Source: an uncultured Pelagibacteraceae bacterium (GTDB lineage: Bacteria; Pseudomonadota; Alphaproteobacteria; Pelagibacterales; Pelagibacteraceae). From it: a DNA stretch of 64,000 bases. The notes under the pieces were generated by a model. That model did not search any database. It was not told the DNA's origin and saw only the letters and a list, made by a program, of their open reading frames with translations. The stretch is from NCBI GenBank assembly GCA_902633125.1, contig CACPEZ010000001.1, positions 124,001-188,000 on the forward strand, written 5' to 3'. Below, piece by piece: positions 1 through 10,628 of the stretch. Within the stretch, counting starts at the first letter, position 1. The number at the start of each line of letters is the position of its first letter. The position numbers were made by a program, and so were the translations under genes.

Positions 1-36
1 AATTTTACCATCGATAAAATGCTCAATTAAATTCAT
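1..36 (-). CDS. Start of a gene cut by the window edge, possibly an aldehyde dehydrogenase
   Basis: An ATG on the minus strand 20 bases after the sdhB stop opens a frame that runs off the window and encodes MNLIEHFIDGKI. The HF-I-[DN]-G-K pattern is typical of the first residues of aldehyde dehydrogenases, including methylmalonate-semialdehyde dehydrogenases. Only twelve codons are visible and no clear Shine-Dalgarno sequence precedes them, so the call is tentative. If right, it would extend the minus-strand train beyond sdhB and could supply the aldehyde oxidation that follows DMSP breakdown. Confidence 0.3.
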   Translation of the reverse strand, partial: MNLIEHFIDGKI

Positions 37-56
37 GGATGTATTTAAATAAGTAA

Positions 57-830
57 TTATGTGGTTGCAAGCATTTTCTTTATCTCAGCAATAGCTTTTG
101 CTGGATTTAATCCTTTTGGACATGCGTTAGTGCAGTTCAAAATCGTATGGCATCTATAAAGCTTAAGTTCATCTGCAACCTTTTGAAGTCTTTCCTTTCT
201 ATCTTCGTCTCTGCTATCCATTATCCATCTATAAGCTTGTAATAAAACTGCAGGACCTAAATACTTATCGCCATTCCACCAATAACTAGGACATGAAGTA
301 GAACAACAAGCACACATTATACATTCATAAGCTCCATCAAGTTTAGCTCTATCTTCTGGAGATTGATGAATTTCTGTTGTTTCACTTTTTGAATTATTTT
401 TTAACCAAGGTTCAATGGATTGGTATTGTTTATATAATCCACTTAAGTCTCCTATTAAATCTTTTTTTACTTTTAAGTGAGGCAAAGGGTATATATCTAT
501 ATCTCCCTTGATTTCTGCATGTGGCTTAGTACATGCAAGACCATTTTTTCCACCCATATTCATTGCACAAGAACCACAAACTCCATGCGCACAAGATCTT
601 CTATATGCAAGTGTTGGATCAATTTCGTTTTTAATTTTATTTAGTATGTCTAAAACTTTAGATGGGCAATTATCCATATCTACTTCATATGTGTCTATTC
701 TTGGGTTCTCTCCAGTAGATGGATCCCATCTATAAACATTTACTTTTCTGATATTCTTTGAACCGGTTTTGTCTTTAAAATATTTACCTTTATTAACTTT
801 TGAGTTTTGTGGTAAATTTAATTGAACCAT
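57..830 (-). CDS. sdhB: Succinate dehydrogenase iron-sulfur subunit
   Basis: SdhB carries electrons from the flavin of SdhA to the quinone site in complex II of the TCA cycle, on the cytoplasmic face of the inner membrane. The 257-residue protein shows all three cluster signatures: C80, C85, C88 and C100 for [2Fe-2S], the C170-x2-C173-x2-C176-x3-C180 motif for [4Fe-4S], and downstream cysteines ending in CTNACPKG for [3Fe-4S]. Length is normal for the family. It is the last gene of sdhCDAB and starts one base into the sdhA stop, so the two are translationally coupled. Confidence 0.97.
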   Translation of the reverse strand: MVQLNLPQNSKVNKGKYFKDKTGSKNIRKVNVYRWDPSTGENPRIDTYEVDMDNCPSKVLDILNKIKNEIDPTLAYRRSCAHGVCGSCAMNMGGKNGLACTKPHAEIKGDIDIYPLPHLKVKKDLIGDLSGLYKQYQSIEPWLKNNSKSETTEIHQSPEDRAKLDGAYECIMCACCSTSCPSYWWNGDKYLGPAVLLQAYRWIMDSRDEDRKERLQKVADELKLYRCHTILNCTNACPKGLNPAKAIAEIKKMLATT

Positions 831-2605
831 TAATACACTCTTTCTTGTGGAGGAAAATATTGGACTTCATTTGTTAATGTTGAAGTATGTACATCTCTAT
901 ATTCAATTTTAGTATTTTTTCCATCACACCAAGATAATGTATGTTTCATAAATTTTTCATCATTTCTTTTCGGATAATCTTCACGAGCATGAGCTCCTCT
1001 GCTTTCTTTTCTGTGATATGCAGAATCTACAGTTGTTATTGCTTGTCTAATTAAATTATCAAATTCTAAAGTCTCAACTAAATCAGTATTGAATACCAAC
1101 GATTTATCTTTAACAGAAATCGATTCCATGCCGTCATATGTTTTTCTGATCTCGTCTACACCCTCTTTAAGATTCTTTTCAGTTCTAAATACAGCACATT
1201 TAGACTGCATTGTTTTTTGCATCGCCAGTCTAAGTTCAGCAGTTCCATTATCTCCCTCTGCATACCTTAGTTTATCAAATCTATTTAGACATTTTTCAGT
1301 TTCGCTTTCACTAACTTCTTCGTGAGGCGTTCCGGGTTTTACCAATTCCGCTGCTCTCTTTGCTGCTGCTCTTCCAAAAACAACCAAGTCAATAAGTGAA
1401 TTTGAGCCCAATCTATTTGCTCCATGCACAGATACGCACGCGGCCTCACCAATCGCCATCAAACCTGGGACTGTTTTTTGAGATCCGTTTACTGTTAAAA
1501 CTTCAGCTTTATAATTTGTTGGTATACCACCCATATTATAATGAACTGTTGGAACAACTGGTATCGGTTCTTTGGTTACATCTACATTTGCAAATAATCT
1601 TGCCGCCTCAGTAATGCCTGGCAATCTATCTTCAATAACTTTTTTATCTAAATGACTTAAATATAAATGAACATGGTCTTGATCTTTACCAACACCTCTT
1701 CCCTCATTGATTTCAATAGACATTGATCTGCTAACTACATCTCTTGATGCAAGATCTTTTGCGTTGGGAGCATATCTCTCCATAAATCTTTCACCTTTAG
1801 AGTTTACCAAATATCCACCTTCACCTCTTACACCTTCAGAAATAAGTGTTCCGTGTCCATATATTCCTGTAGGGTGAAATTGTACAAACTCCATATCTTG
1901 AAGAGGTAATCCAGCTCTTAATACCATTGCATTACCATCACCAGTACAAGTATGTGCGGATGTTGCTGAGTAATACACTTTTCCATATCCCCCTGTGGCT
2001 ATAATTGTTATGTGAGATCTAAAACGATGAATTGTTCCATCATTTAAATTCCAAGCAATTAAACCTTTGCATTGCCCATCTTTCATAATTAAGTCTAATG
2101 CAAAATATTCAATAAAAAATTCTGTATTATGTTTAAGTGCTTGACCATACAATGTATGAAGAATTGCATGACCAGTTCTGTCTGCTGCAGCACAAGTTCT
2201 TTGTACAATTCCATTTCCGTAATTTTTTGTCATTCCTCCAAATGGTCTTTGATAGATTTTTCCGTCTTCTGTTCTACTAAAAGGAACACCATACTTTTCT
2301 AATTCTAGTACTGCTTTTGGAGCTTCCTTACACAAATATTCAATACTATCTTGATCACCTAACCAATCTGCTCCTTTTACAGTATCGTACATATGCCAAC
2401 GCCAATCGTCTTCTCCCATGTTTCCAAGGGCTGCTGAAATTCCACCTTGGGCAGCTGATGTATGACTTCTGGTTGGAAAGACTTTAGAAATGCATGCAGT
2501 TTTTAATCCAGCTTCACTTAAGCCAACCGCAGCTCTTAGGCCAGAACCTCCGGCACCAAGGACAACGACATCGTATTCATGATCTATAATATTATAAGAT
2601 TTCAT
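830..2605 (-). CDS. sdhA: Succinate dehydrogenase flavoprotein subunit
   Basis: SdhA oxidises succinate to fumarate and holds covalently bound FAD. The 591-residue protein has the N-terminal dinucleotide fold ([13 protein letters not shown]), the flavinylation motif [10 protein letters not shown] with H48 as the attachment site, the substrate-binding block [11 protein letters not shown], the SEGVRGEGG stretch and a C-terminal cap region rich in His and Arg ([12 protein letters not shown]). Length and motifs are as expected. It overlaps the end of sdhD by four bases and the start of sdhB by one, consistent with one mRNA. Confidence 0.97.
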   Translation of the reverse strand: MKSYNIIDHEYDVVVLGAGGSGLRAAVGLSEAGLKTACISKVFPTRSHTSAAQGGISAALGNMGEDDWRWHMYDTVKGADWLGDQDSIEYLCKEAPKAVLELEKYGVPFSRTEDGKIYQRPFGGMTKNYGNGIVQRTCAAADRTGHAILHTLYGQALKHNTEFFIEYFALDLIMKDGQCKGLIAWNLNDGTIHRFRSHITIIATGGYGKVYYSATSAHTCTGDGNAMVLRAGLPLQDMEFVQFHPTGIYGHGTLISEGVRGEGGYLVNSKGERFMERYAPNAKDLASRDVVSRSMSIEINEGRGVGKDQDHVHLYLSHLDKKVIEDRLPGITEAARLFANVDVTKEPIPVVPTVHYNMGGIPTNYKAEVLTVNGSQKTVPGLMAIGEAACVSVHGANRLGSNSLIDLVVFGRAAAKRAAELVKPGTPHEEVSESETEKCLNRFDKLRYAEGDNGTAELRLAMQKTMQSKCAVFRTEKNLKEGVDEIRKTYDGMESISVKDKSLVFNTDLVETLEFDNLIRQAITTVDSAYHRKESRGAHAREDYPKRNDEKFMKHTLSWCDGKNTKIEYRDVHTSTLTNEVQYFPPQERVY

Positions 2606-2931
2606 ATAGTTAGTTTAAATACCGCAAATATTGTAATTAAAGGGATTGTTATAGCAAAAAAATTTAAAGCTTTGTTTGCGGCATTTTTGATTTTTTCATC
2701 TTTAATATAGTCTTCAAAAACCTCGCTGATGCTTAATGCCGAGAAAAAGTAAGCAAAAATAAGAAAAAGACTAAATATAAACTTTGAAGGTTGAGAAGTT
2801 AGAAAAGTTAATATCTCTAAGTAGCTTTTGTCATAAATACTAACCAAATTTAAAGCAAACCATAACATCAAAGGTACTAATATGAGAGAACTCACTTTTA
2901 AAAATACCCATTTTTTTGTTACTGCTTTCAT
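2602..2931 (-). CDS. sdhD: Succinate dehydrogenase membrane anchor SdhD, with no histidine
   Basis: This is the second hydrophobic anchor of complex II: 109 residues with three predicted membrane segments near residues 12-32, 50-70 and 88-108. Identity rests on position between sdhC and sdhA, on size, and on the EDY motif (D74-Y75), which matches the quinone-site aspartate-tyrosine of the family. The heme b axial histidine, expected 11 residues before that Asp, is F63 here, and the protein contains no His or Cys at all. By inference it cannot donate a normal heme ligand. It overlaps sdhC by one base and sdhA by four. Confidence 0.85.
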   Translation of the reverse strand: MKAVTKKWVFLKVSSLILVPLMLWFALNLVSIYDKSYLEILTFLTSQPSKFIFSLFLIFAYFFSALSISEVFEDYIKDEKIKNAANKALNFFAITIPLITIFAVFKLTI

Positions 2932-3311
2932 TAAAATAAATTTCGTCCTATTAAATAAATTGAAACGGTTAATATAAAAGATCCAAATATTACAATTAAG
3001 CCAGTAATTTTTGTGGTTTTTAAATCAAATCCATAACCAAAATCCATAATTAAATGTCTTATCTCACTTAAGATTTGAAAACTAAAAGACCATGTAATAC
3101 CCAAGATGAAAAATTTCCCAATAATAGATTGGAGGAATAATTTTATAAATTCATGACTTCCTTCGCTAAATGAAAAAAAAATAAAAAAGATACAAATTAA
3201 AGTTATTGCTAATATATTTATTATTCCTGTAATTCTATGAGATATTGAAACTAAAGATGAAACATGCCATCTATAAATTTGAATATGAGGAGATAAAGGA
3301 TTATTTTCCAT
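2931..3311 (-). CDS. sdhC: Succinate dehydrogenase cytochrome b556-type anchor SdhC
   Basis: SdhC is the first membrane anchor of complex II and forms the quinone pocket with SdhB and SdhD. The 126 residues open with the family motif PLSPHIQIY. The SISHRITG block keeps the quinone-site Ser22 and Arg26 together with H25, and the IRHLIMDFGYG block follows three membrane spans. The heme-ligand His of the usual HxxxGIRH motif (E. coli H84) is Q79 here (QILSEIRH). The start overlaps the asd stop by 11 bases. The altered heme site is paired with a matching loss in sdhD. Confidence 0.9.
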   Translation of the reverse strand: MENNPLSPHIQIYRWHVSSLVSISHRITGIINILAITLICIFFIFFSFSEGSHEFIKLFLQSIIGKFFILGITWSFSFQILSEIRHLIMDFGYGFDLKTTKITGLIVIFGSFILTVSIYLIGRNLF

Positions 3312-4311
3312 TTTGATTTGCTTTCATTATTGTTTCTGCAATTTCAACAGAATTTAATGCGGCGCCTCTTAATAGGTTATCTGAAACGATCCACAAATTA
3401 ATTGAATTCTCTTTTGTTTTATCATCTCTAATTCTTGAGATAAATGTTTCATCACTACCAGTTGCTTCTATTGGTGTACTATATCCTCCATTTTCTCTTT
3501 TATCTATAACTCTACAACCATCAGCATTATTTAATGCTTCTCTGATTTGTTCTAGAGAATAAGGATTTTCAAACTCTATATTTACTGATTCTGAATGTGA
3601 TACAAGAACAGGAATTCTAACGCACGTAGCAGTTAGCTCTATATTATTGTCCAGTATTTTTTTTGTTTCATTAGTCATTTTCAATTCTTCTTTTGTGTAT
3701 CCATCATCCGAAAAAACATCAATGTGAGGAATGATATTGAAAGCTATTTGTTTAGTAAAATTTTTAGATTCAACAGAATTTCCATCAAGATAAGATTTAG
3801 TTTGTTCAATCAATTCATCCATAGGTGCTTTTCCACCTCCAGAAACAGATTGATAAGTAGAAACTATTACTCTTTTTATTTTATATAAATCATGTAATGG
3901 TTTAAGAGCTAATACTAACTGAGCTGTTGAGCAGTTAGGATTTGCCACAATATTTTTTTTCATTTCATTAATTTTTTCTGCATTCACTTGAGGTACTATA
4001 AGTGGAACGTCAGGATCCATTCTAAAAAAACTAGAATTATCAATTACAGTTGTTAATTTTGCTGCACTTTCTGCATATTGTTCTGCAATTTTACCACCTG
4101 CTGCAAAAAAAGTTATATTTGCATTTGAAAAATCGTATTTTTCAAGATCATGGACTTCATAATCTTTGCCCTTAAAACTTATTTTTTTTCCAGCACTATT
4201 AGAAGAAGCTACTAAAAAAAGGTTATTAAATTTAATATCCTTTTTTTCTATAACTTCTAGTGTCTTTCTTCCAACATTACCGGTTGCACCGATGATAGCT
4301 ATATTAGTCAT
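3301..4311 (-). CDS. asd: Aspartate-semialdehyde dehydrogenase
   Basis: Asd reduces aspartyl phosphate to aspartate semialdehyde with NADPH, the branch point to lysine/diaminopimelate, threonine and methionine. The 336-residue protein has the N-terminal NADP-binding motif GATGNVG, the catalytic cysteine in ANPNCSTAQ, the SGGGKAPMDEL segment typical of the Gram-negative/alphaproteobacterial type, and a His in the IPHIDVF region. It lies 14 bases after dmdA and overlaps sdhC by 11 bases, so it sits between sulfur-carbon catabolism and respiration in one transcript. Nothing is missing. Confidence 0.95.
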   Translation of the reverse strand: MTNIAIIGATGNVGRKTLEVIEKKDIKFNNLFLVASSNSAGKKISFKGKDYEVHDLEKYDFSNANITFFAAGGKIAEQYAESAAKLTTVIDNSSFFRMDPDVPLIVPQVNAEKINEMKKNIVANPNCSTAQLVLALKPLHDLYKIKRVIVSTYQSVSGGGKAPMDELIEQTKSYLDGNSVESKNFTKQIAFNIIPHIDVFSDDGYTKEELKMTNETKKILDNNIELTATCVRIPVLVSHSESVNIEFENPYSLEQIREALNNADGCRVIDKRENGGYSTPIEATGSDETFISRIRDDKTKENSINLWIVSDNLLRGAALNSVEIAETIMKANQNGK

Positions 4312-4325
4312 TTTAAAGATTTATA

Positions 4326-5435
4326 CTAAATGAAAGGTAAATCGCAAACTGTTCCGTTAAAACTATTACCATTTATATCAATTTTGAATGTTTGCTTTGC
4401 TTCAAAATATGGTTTTTTTATCATAGCTATACCAATTACCTGTTTAAAAGTTGGATTGTAACAACCTGATCTTAATTCTCCTATTATATTATTTTTTTCA
4501 TCTGTTAAGTTCATTGAACCAGTTACGCTTATTTTATCAGTATCAATTTTAACACCCATTAGTTTTCTTTTAATTCCTTCAGAATTTATTTTTTTTAATT
4601 TCTCTTTTCCTAAAAATTCAACATCACTATCAATATTAATATATTTATCAAAGCCACATTCGTATGGGTTGTCTCCATTGTCCATATCGTTTCCTTGAGA
4701 AAGTAATCCACTTTCGATACGTTCAATTAAATTAGGACATCCTGCTCTAATATTAAACTCATCTCCAATTTCAAATAGATGATCGTATAGTTTTAAACCT
4801 GAAGCATTATTCTCTACATAAATTTCATATCCACCTTGTTTAGACCATCCTGATTGAGCAATTAAATGTTTGGCTCCAGCAAAATCAAAATAATCAAAAC
4901 CAAAAAATTTTAATTTTGTTATTTTTTCACCAAAAACTTTTTCCATTAATTTAAATGATTTAGGTCCTTGCACAGCCATAATATCAACTTCAGGTTCGAT
5001 AATATTTACATCAAATTTATTCCCAATTGCCAATCCTTTAGCAAATAAGATTACATCTGTGTCTGCAATAGAAACCCACCATTTATTCTCATTAAATCTT
5101 AGAACAACTGGGTCATTAATTAATCCAGCATTATCATCTATAATTGGACAATAATAACATCTTCCATCTTTTGATTTTGAAAGATCTCTACAAGTCATAA
5201 GTTGAACCAATTTTGCTGCATCTTTTCCAGTAATCTCTACTTGTCTCTCAGCGGCCACATCCCAAACTTGAACATGTTCTTTTAAATGATGATATGAATC
5301 TTCTAAAGAACCAAATGCAGCGGGAAGCAACATATGGTTATATATTGTGTAAGCAGTAACACCTTGTTTTTCAATTCTTGATGTATAAGGCGTGCCTCTA
5401 AGTCTTCTTGATTTTGCAATAGAAAAGTTTTTCAT
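4326..5435 (-). CDS. dmdA: Dimethylsulfoniopropionate (DMSP) demethylase
   Basis: DmdA moves a methyl group from DMSP to tetrahydrofolate, giving 3-methylmercaptopropionate (MMPA). It is a glycine-cleavage T-protein (GcvT) fold enzyme acting in the cytoplasm. The 369 residues match the known length of SAR11 DmdA, and the N-terminus ([19 protein letters not shown]) is characteristic of DmdA rather than of GcvT or sarcosine dehydrogenase. The tetrahydrofolate-binding domain and the C-terminal barrel are both complete. The direct downstream order from dmdC and dmdB supports the call over a generic aminomethyltransferase. It supplies reduced sulfur and C1 units, important for an organism thought to lack assimilatory sulfate reduction. 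Confidence 0.93.
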   Translation of the reverse strand: MKNFSIAKSRRLRGTPYTSRIEKQGVTAYTIYNHMLLPAAFGSLEDSYHHLKEHVQVWDVAAERQVEITGKDAAKLVQLMTCRDLSKSKDGRCYYCPIIDDNAGLINDPVVLRFNENKWWVSIADTDVILFAKGLAIGNKFDVNIIEPEVDIMAVQGPKSFKLMEKVFGEKITKLKFFGFDYFDFAGAKHLIAQSGWSKQGGYEIYVENNASGLKLYDHLFEIGDEFNIRAGCPNLIERIESGLLSQGNDMDNGDNPYECGFDKYINIDSDVEFLGKEKLKKINSEGIKRKLMGVKIDTDKISVTGSMNLTDEKNNIIGELRSGCYNPTFKQVIGIAMIKKPYFEAKQTFKIDINGNSFNGTVCDLPFI

Positions 5436-5499
5436 TTTTAGCTTAGTGTCATCTTTTTATCTATTTGTAAAGAAAGTAAGTTATTTATTTGAAAGAAAT

Positions 5500-7128
5500 C
5501 TAAGTAAGTTCCTTAGCTCTTTTTCTTAATTCAAATTTTTGGATTTTGCCTGTTGATGTTTTTGGAAGTTCACAGAAGTCTATTTTTTTTGGAATTTTGA
5601 ACCCTGCTAGAGTTTCTCTACAAAAATCGATTAATTCTTTTTCATTTGTCTCTTTATCTGCCACTTTCTCTATAAATGCGCATGGAACTTCTCCCCATTT
5701 CTCATCTGGTTTTGCTACTACTGCAACAATTGAGACAGCTGGGTGCTTAGAAAGTGTGTTTTCGATTTCGATAGAAGAAATATTCTCTCCACCTGAAATA
5801 ATAATATCTTTCGACCTATCTTTAACCTTGATGTATCCATCTGGATAAATAACTGCCAAATCGCCAGAGTGAAACCATCCATCTTTCATAGCCTTTTCGG
5901 TAGCCTCTTTGTCCTTAAAATATCCTTTCATTACAACATTACCTTTGATCATTATCTCGCCAATGGTTTCTCCATCCATAGGTACAGGTTTCATAGTTTC
6001 TGGATCTAGAACAACCACTCCTTCTGTGTTTGGAAACCTCACGCCTTGCCTTGCTTTAATTTCATTAATTTTATCTTCCTCAAAACCGTTCCATTCATCA
6101 TTCCAAGCACATTGTAAAACATGTCCATATGTTTCTGTTAATCCATAGACATGCATTACTTCAAATCCTAATGCTTTCATTTTTTTGAAAATAATACTTG
6201 GAGGTGGTGCTCCAGCAGTTAAAACATAAACTTTATTTTTTAATTGTTTAATATCATTTTGTGATGCACCTGTTATCATATTAAGAACAATAGGTGCACC
6301 TCCAAAATGGGTAATTTCATGCTTTTCAATTAATTCAAATATTTTTTTTACATCAATAGCTCTTAAACAAACTGTTTTTCCATTTAACATTGGTATTGTC
6401 CATGGATATCCCCATCCATTACAGTGGAACATTGGTACAACTGTTAAAAAATTTAATCTATTTGGCATATTCCAAGCAACAGCACTACCTGTTGACATTA
6501 AATAAGAGCCTCTATGATGATAAACAACACCTTTTGGATTTCCGGTTGTTCCAGACGTATAACTTAAAGAAATTGCTTGCCATTCATCCTTTGGTTTTTT
6601 CCAAATATAATTTTCATCACCGGTGCTTAAAAATTCCTCATATTCTCTATCTCCAATTTTTTTTAACAAGGATTGGTCAGCAAAATCATCTTGAACATCA
6701 ATTATGATTGGTTTTTCTTTTAAAGTTGATAAAGCCTTTTCTGCAACTGCATGCAATTGTCTATCTATTATTAATACTTTTGCTTCACTGTGTTCTAAAA
6801 TATAAGCAACAGTTTTTGCATCAAGTCTTGAATTAATTGTATTTAAAACGGCTCCTGTCATAGGAACCGAATAATGTGCTTCAAAAATCTCTGGAGTATT
6901 AAAGGTCATAACTGAAACTGTGTCTCCTTCAACAATACCAATTTTCTCTAGTGCACTTGCAAATTTGATGCACCTGTTAAATACTTCAGTCCATGTGAAA
7001 GATTTTGCTTCATATACTAAAGCCTCATAATTTGGATAAATGTCTTTTGCTCTTTCTAGAAAGCTAAGCGGTGTTAACGGGACATAATTTGAAGGATTTT
7101 TATCTAAGTTCTGATTATATTTATTCAT
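5500..7128 (-). CDS. dmdB: MMPA-CoA ligase (acyl-CoA synthetase family)
   Basis: DmdB activates 3-methylmercaptopropionate to its CoA thioester with ATP, the second step of DMSP demethylation. The 542-residue protein has the AMP-forming synthetase signatures in order: the P-loop YTSGTTGNPKGVVYHHRG, the YGLTET motif, GWFHSGDLA, the hinge KDRSKDIIISGGENIS, and the C-terminal catalytic lysine block PKTSTGKIQKFEL. Medium-chain or short-chain fatty acids could also be substrates. Assignment as DmdB rests on its place between dmdC (one-base TGATG overlap) and dmdA (64-base gap). Confidence 0.85.
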   Translation of the reverse strand: MNKYNQNLDKNPSNYVPLTPLSFLERAKDIYPNYEALVYEAKSFTWTEVFNRCIKFASALEKIGIVEGDTVSVMTFNTPEIFEAHYSVPMTGAVLNTINSRLDAKTVAYILEHSEAKVLIIDRQLHAVAEKALSTLKEKPIIIDVQDDFADQSLLKKIGDREYEEFLSTGDENYIWKKPKDEWQAISLSYTSGTTGNPKGVVYHHRGSYLMSTGSAVAWNMPNRLNFLTVVPMFHCNGWGYPWTIPMLNGKTVCLRAIDVKKIFELIEKHEITHFGGAPIVLNMITGASQNDIKQLKNKVYVLTAGAPPPSIIFKKMKALGFEVMHVYGLTETYGHVLQCAWNDEWNGFEEDKINEIKARQGVRFPNTEGVVVLDPETMKPVPMDGETIGEIMIKGNVVMKGYFKDKEATEKAMKDGWFHSGDLAVIYPDGYIKVKDRSKDIIISGGENISSIEIENTLSKHPAVSIVAVVAKPDEKWGEVPCAFIEKVADKETNEKELIDFCRETLAGFKIPKKIDFCELPKTSTGKIQKFELRKRAKELT

Positions 7129-8888
7129 CAGTTAAATTTTGCGCTCATAGTATATTTACTACCAGAAATAGCAGATTTATAATGGCTCTCAGCTCTAGGC
7201 AAAATTTTGTCAAAATAATAATTTCCTGTATTTAATTTATCTTCATAAAACTCTTTATTGTTTTCCAAATTTTCATAGCTTTTTCTCATTGTTTTTAGCC
7301 ATATAAATGAAAGACAAAAATAACCAAAAAATCTTAAATAATCGTTACATGATGCGCTTATATCGTCTTTTGGCGTATTACCATTAGGAGATATCCAGTC
7401 CGTGAAATCTGACAATATATTTTTTAATTCAGATATTTTTTTTACATGTTCATTTAAATTGTCTACTTTTGAACAATTTTGAATTTCTGTATCTACATAT
7501 TTCATAAAATTTTCAAAAACTTTTTTCTGACTAATTTTTCTAAATACAAAATCAATTGCCTGCACAGAATTAGTTCCTTCGTAAATAGGTGTAATTCTAT
7601 TATCTCTAAATAATTGTTCTATCCCTTGATCTTTGGTATAACCATAGCCACCGAAAACCTGAATTGCTTCATTGGTTATTTCCATACCCATATCTGTAAA
7701 AAATGATTTAATTACTGGAGTCATAAGACCTACAATATCCGATGCATCTTTTTTTACTTCCTCTGAACTATGACTTAAGCTTACATCTACCTGCTGAGCC
7801 ATCCAAAAAGATAAGGATCTTTCTCCCTCAATTATAGACTTCATATTTAATAAACTTCTTCGAATATCTGCGTGCTTAATAATTAAATCTGTTTCTCCAT
7901 TAGAATTATTATTTGATTTACCTTGTTTTCTCTCTTTAGAATAACTTAAAGCAGTTTGATAAGCTGTTTCAGATAGACCTAATCCTTGTATACCGACAAC
8001 GATTCTTTCTAAGTTCATCATTGTAAACATAGAATTTAAGCCTTTGTTCTCTGGTCCGATCATATACCCTTTGGCATCATCAAAACTTAATACACATGCG
8101 GGTGAACCTTTAATACCCATTTTTGATTCAATTGAAACAGTATTGACGCCGTTTCTTGGACCAATTGATCCATCATCATTAATTTCATATTTTGGTACTA
8201 AAAATAAACTTATCCCCTTCGTTCCTTTTGGTGCGTCCTGCGTTCTTGCTAAAACAAGGTGTATAATATTTTCAGTTAAATCGTGGTCACCAGAAGTAAT
8301 AAAGATTTTTTGTCCACTTATATTATAAGTACCATTTTCATTTTTAATTGCCTTTGTTTTTATTAATCCTAAATCTGTTCCACATTGAGGCTCTGTTAAA
8401 CACATTGTCCCACTCCATTTACCCTCAACAATTTTAGGAAGATATGTGTTTTTGATTTCTTCAGTTGCATGACTCAAAATACAATTGTATGCACCTATAC
8501 TTAATTCACTATATAATTTAAAAGATAAACTTGATGATGAAAGCATTTCATCAAAAAAAGCACTTACAGTTTTTGGCATTCCTTGGCCACCATATTTTGG
8601 ATCACAAGTTAAAGATACCCATCCATCTTCTATAAATTTTGAATATGCCTCTTTATAACCTGGAGGGGTTCTAACTACTCCATTTTCATAGACACAAGGA
8701 TTTTCGTCTCCAGCTTTTGCTAAAGGAAGAAGCATTTCTTCATTAATTTTTGCAGCTTCCTCTAAGATATCTTTTACTAGATCAGATGTGACTTCTTTAT
8801 ATTTTTCAATTTCGTTATAATTTTTATTATCTTTTAGATGTTCAAATAAGAACATCATATCTTTCACAGGTGCGGAATAAACAGTCAT
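7128..8888 (-). CDS. dmdC: MMPA-CoA dehydrogenase (acyl-CoA dehydrogenase family)
   Basis: DmdC oxidises methylmercaptopropionyl-CoA to methylthioacryloyl-CoA using FAD. The 586 residues fit the long (about 590-residue) acyl-CoA dehydrogenase subfamily to which DmdC belongs, not the 380-residue type. Visible motifs are the FAD/substrate block MCLTEPQCGTDLG, the QVFGGYGYTKDQG segment, the catalytic glutamate in PIYEGTNSVQ near residue 435, and the family's C-terminal domain. It is translationally coupled to dmdB. A gene for the last step (DmdD or AcuH hydratase) is not in this window. Confidence 0.85.
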   Translation of the reverse strand: MTVYSAPVKDMMFLFEHLKDNKNYNEIEKYKEVTSDLVKDILEEAAKINEEMLLPLAKAGDENPCVYENGVVRTPPGYKEAYSKFIEDGWVSLTCDPKYGGQGMPKTVSAFFDEMLSSSSLSFKLYSELSIGAYNCILSHATEEIKNTYLPKIVEGKWSGTMCLTEPQCGTDLGLIKTKAIKNENGTYNISGQKIFITSGDHDLTENIIHLVLARTQDAPKGTKGISLFLVPKYEINDDGSIGPRNGVNTVSIESKMGIKGSPACVLSFDDAKGYMIGPENKGLNSMFTMMNLERIVVGIQGLGLSETAYQTALSYSKERKQGKSNNNSNGETDLIIKHADIRRSLLNMKSIIEGERSLSFWMAQQVDVSLSHSSEEVKKDASDIVGLMTPVIKSFFTDMGMEITNEAIQVFGGYGYTKDQGIEQLFRDNRITPIYEGTNSVQAIDFVFRKISQKKVFENFMKYVDTEIQNCSKVDNLNEHVKKISELKNILSDFTDWISPNGNTPKDDISASCNDYLRFFGYFCLSFIWLKTMRKSYENLENNKEFYEDKLNTGNYYFDKILPRAESHYKSAISGSKYTMSAKFN

Positions 8889-8920
8889 AAATTTAATAGT
8901 ATCAAATTAAGTTAATTTTT

Positions 8921-10030
8921 TTATTTTTGCAAATATGCAATAATCGCATCTCCCATACCAGAAGTTGAAATTTCTTTTGTTCCTTTTGACATAATATCTT
9001 TAGTTCTTAACCCATCATCTAGTACATTTTGCACTGCTTTTTCTAAGTCATCAGCCTCTTTATCTAAGTCAAGAGAGTACCTCAGGGCCATTGCAAAACT
9101 CAAGATGGTTGCAATTGGATTTGCAATTCCTTTTCCAGCAATATCTGGAGCAGATCCATGAACAGGCTCATACATTGCTCTCATTTCACCATCTTTATTT
9201 TTTGCACCCAGAGAAGCTGAAGGTAATAAACCTAAAGATCCCGTCAGCATAGATGCTTCATCTGACAACATATCACCAAACAAATTATCTGTCACAATTA
9301 CATCAAATTGCTTTGGATTTCTCAAAAGTTGCATTGCACAGTTATCTGCAAGCATATGATTTAACTCAACATCTTTAAATTCTTTATCGTGAAGATTTTG
9401 AACTTCCTCTTTCCATAATTGACCTGCTTCCATAACATTTGATTTTTCACAGGAAGTAACTTTATTGTTTCTCTTCTTTGCTAGATCAAATGCAACTCTA
9501 GCAACTCTTTTAATTTCTGATGAAGTATAAGTATGAGTGTTTATTCCTTTACGTTCACCATTATCAATTGGCTTGATACCTCTCGGCTCACCAAAATAGA
9601 TACCACCTGTCAATTCTCTAACAATCATGATGTCTAGACCTGATACGATTTCAGGTTTTAGCGTAGATGCCTCAACTAATTGTTTAAAACAAATTGCAGG
9701 CCTCAAATTTGCAAATAATTTTAATTCTTTTCTTAGCTTAAGAAGAGCTCTCTCAGGTCTTTTGGAAAAATCTAAATTATCATATTTTGGTCCACCCACA
9801 GCTCCTAGAATGACTGCTTCACACTCTAATGATTTATAAAATACTTCATCTGTAATCGGTGTTCCGTGCTTGTCGTAAGATGCTCCTCCAACTAAAGCTT
9901 CTTCCATATCAAAATCAAGAGATTTATTTACATTAAACCAAGTTATAATCTTTTTAACTTCACCAATAACCTCGGGACCAATACCATCACCTGGTAATAA
10001 TAAGAATTTTCTTTTTTTGACTTTAATCAT
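8921..10030 (-). CDS. leuB: 3-isopropylmalate dehydrogenase
   Basis: LeuB oxidatively decarboxylates 3-isopropylmalate to 2-ketoisocaproate, the third leucine-specific step, using NAD. The 369-residue protein has [10 protein letters not shown] at the start, the substrate arginine region with [10 protein letters not shown], the metal-binding [13 protein letters not shown] motif, and the NAD-selecting [18 protein letters not shown] loop. The start overlaps the leuD end by eight bases. It closes the leuCDB set and lies 32 bases upstream of dmdC. Confidence 0.96.
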   Translation of the reverse strand: MIKVKKRKFLLLPGDGIGPEVIGEVKKIITWFNVNKSLDFDMEEALVGGASYDKHGTPITDEVFYKSLECEAVILGAVGGPKYDNLDFSKRPERALLKLRKELKLFANLRPAICFKQLVEASTLKPEIVSGLDIMIVRELTGGIYFGEPRGIKPIDNGERKGINTHTYTSSEIKRVARVAFDLAKKRNNKVTSCEKSNVMEAGQLWKEEVQNLHDKEFKDVELNHMLADNCAMQLLRNPKQFDVIVTDNLFGDMLSDEASMLTGSLGLLPSASLGAKNKDGEMRAMYEPVHGSAPDIAGKGIANPIATILSFAMALRYSLDLDKEADDLEKAVQNVLDDGLRTKDIMSKGTKEISTSGMGDAIIAYLQK

Positions 10031-10628
10031 TAAATATCCAAGGCTTTGTGGATTTTAATTTTTCTTCAAATGAAATTATTTTATTAGACTTTTCCAAAGA
10101 CAGTGCAATATCATCTAGTCCCTCAATTAAACATTTTTTTTTAAATTCATCTAATTCAAATTTGATTTCTTTATTCCCAAAAATTATTTTTTGATCTGGT
10201 AAATTTATTGCAATTTCTTCTTGTCTCTTAGAATATTCAGAAAGTTCTTTTATCTGTTCATCATTAACTTTAATAGGCAATATTCCATTTTTAAAACAAT
10301 TATTATAAAATATATCTGCGTAACTAGTACTTATAACGCAAGTGATACCAAAGTCTAAAAGTGCCCATGGCGCATGTTCTCTAGAAGATCCACATCCAAA
10401 ATTATTCCCTGCAATTAAAATCTTAGAATTATCATATGGGGATTTATTTAAGATAAAGTCATCTACTACTTTACCTTTTTCGTCATATCTCATTTCATAA
10501 AATAAATTTTTTCCAAGTCCTGTTCTTTTTATTGTTTTTAAAAATTGCTTTGGAATAATCATATCTGTATCGATATTTACAATTGGTAAATATGCAGGAA
10601 TGCTTTTTAATGTTGAGAATTTATTCAT
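10023..10628 (-). CDS. leuD: 3-isopropylmalate dehydratase small subunit
   Basis: LeuD pairs with LeuC to isomerise 2-isopropylmalate to 3-isopropylmalate. At 201 residues it is the normal bacterial size and shows the swivel-domain motifs [13 protein letters not shown] near the N-terminus and [17 protein letters not shown] around residues 74-90, which contact the substrate. It begins directly where leuC ends, with no intervening base, and its own end overlaps leuB. Both arrangements suggest coupled translation. Confidence 0.95.
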   Translation of the reverse strand: MNKFSTLKSIPAYLPIVNIDTDMIIPKQFLKTIKRTGLGKNLFYEMRYDEKGKVVDDFILNKSPYDNSKILIAGNNFGCGSSREHAPWALLDFGITCVISTSYADIFYNNCFKNGILPIKVNDEQIKELSEYSKRQEEIAINLPDQKIIFGNKEIKFELDEFKKKCLIEGLDDIALSLEKSNKIISFEEKLKSTKPWIFND

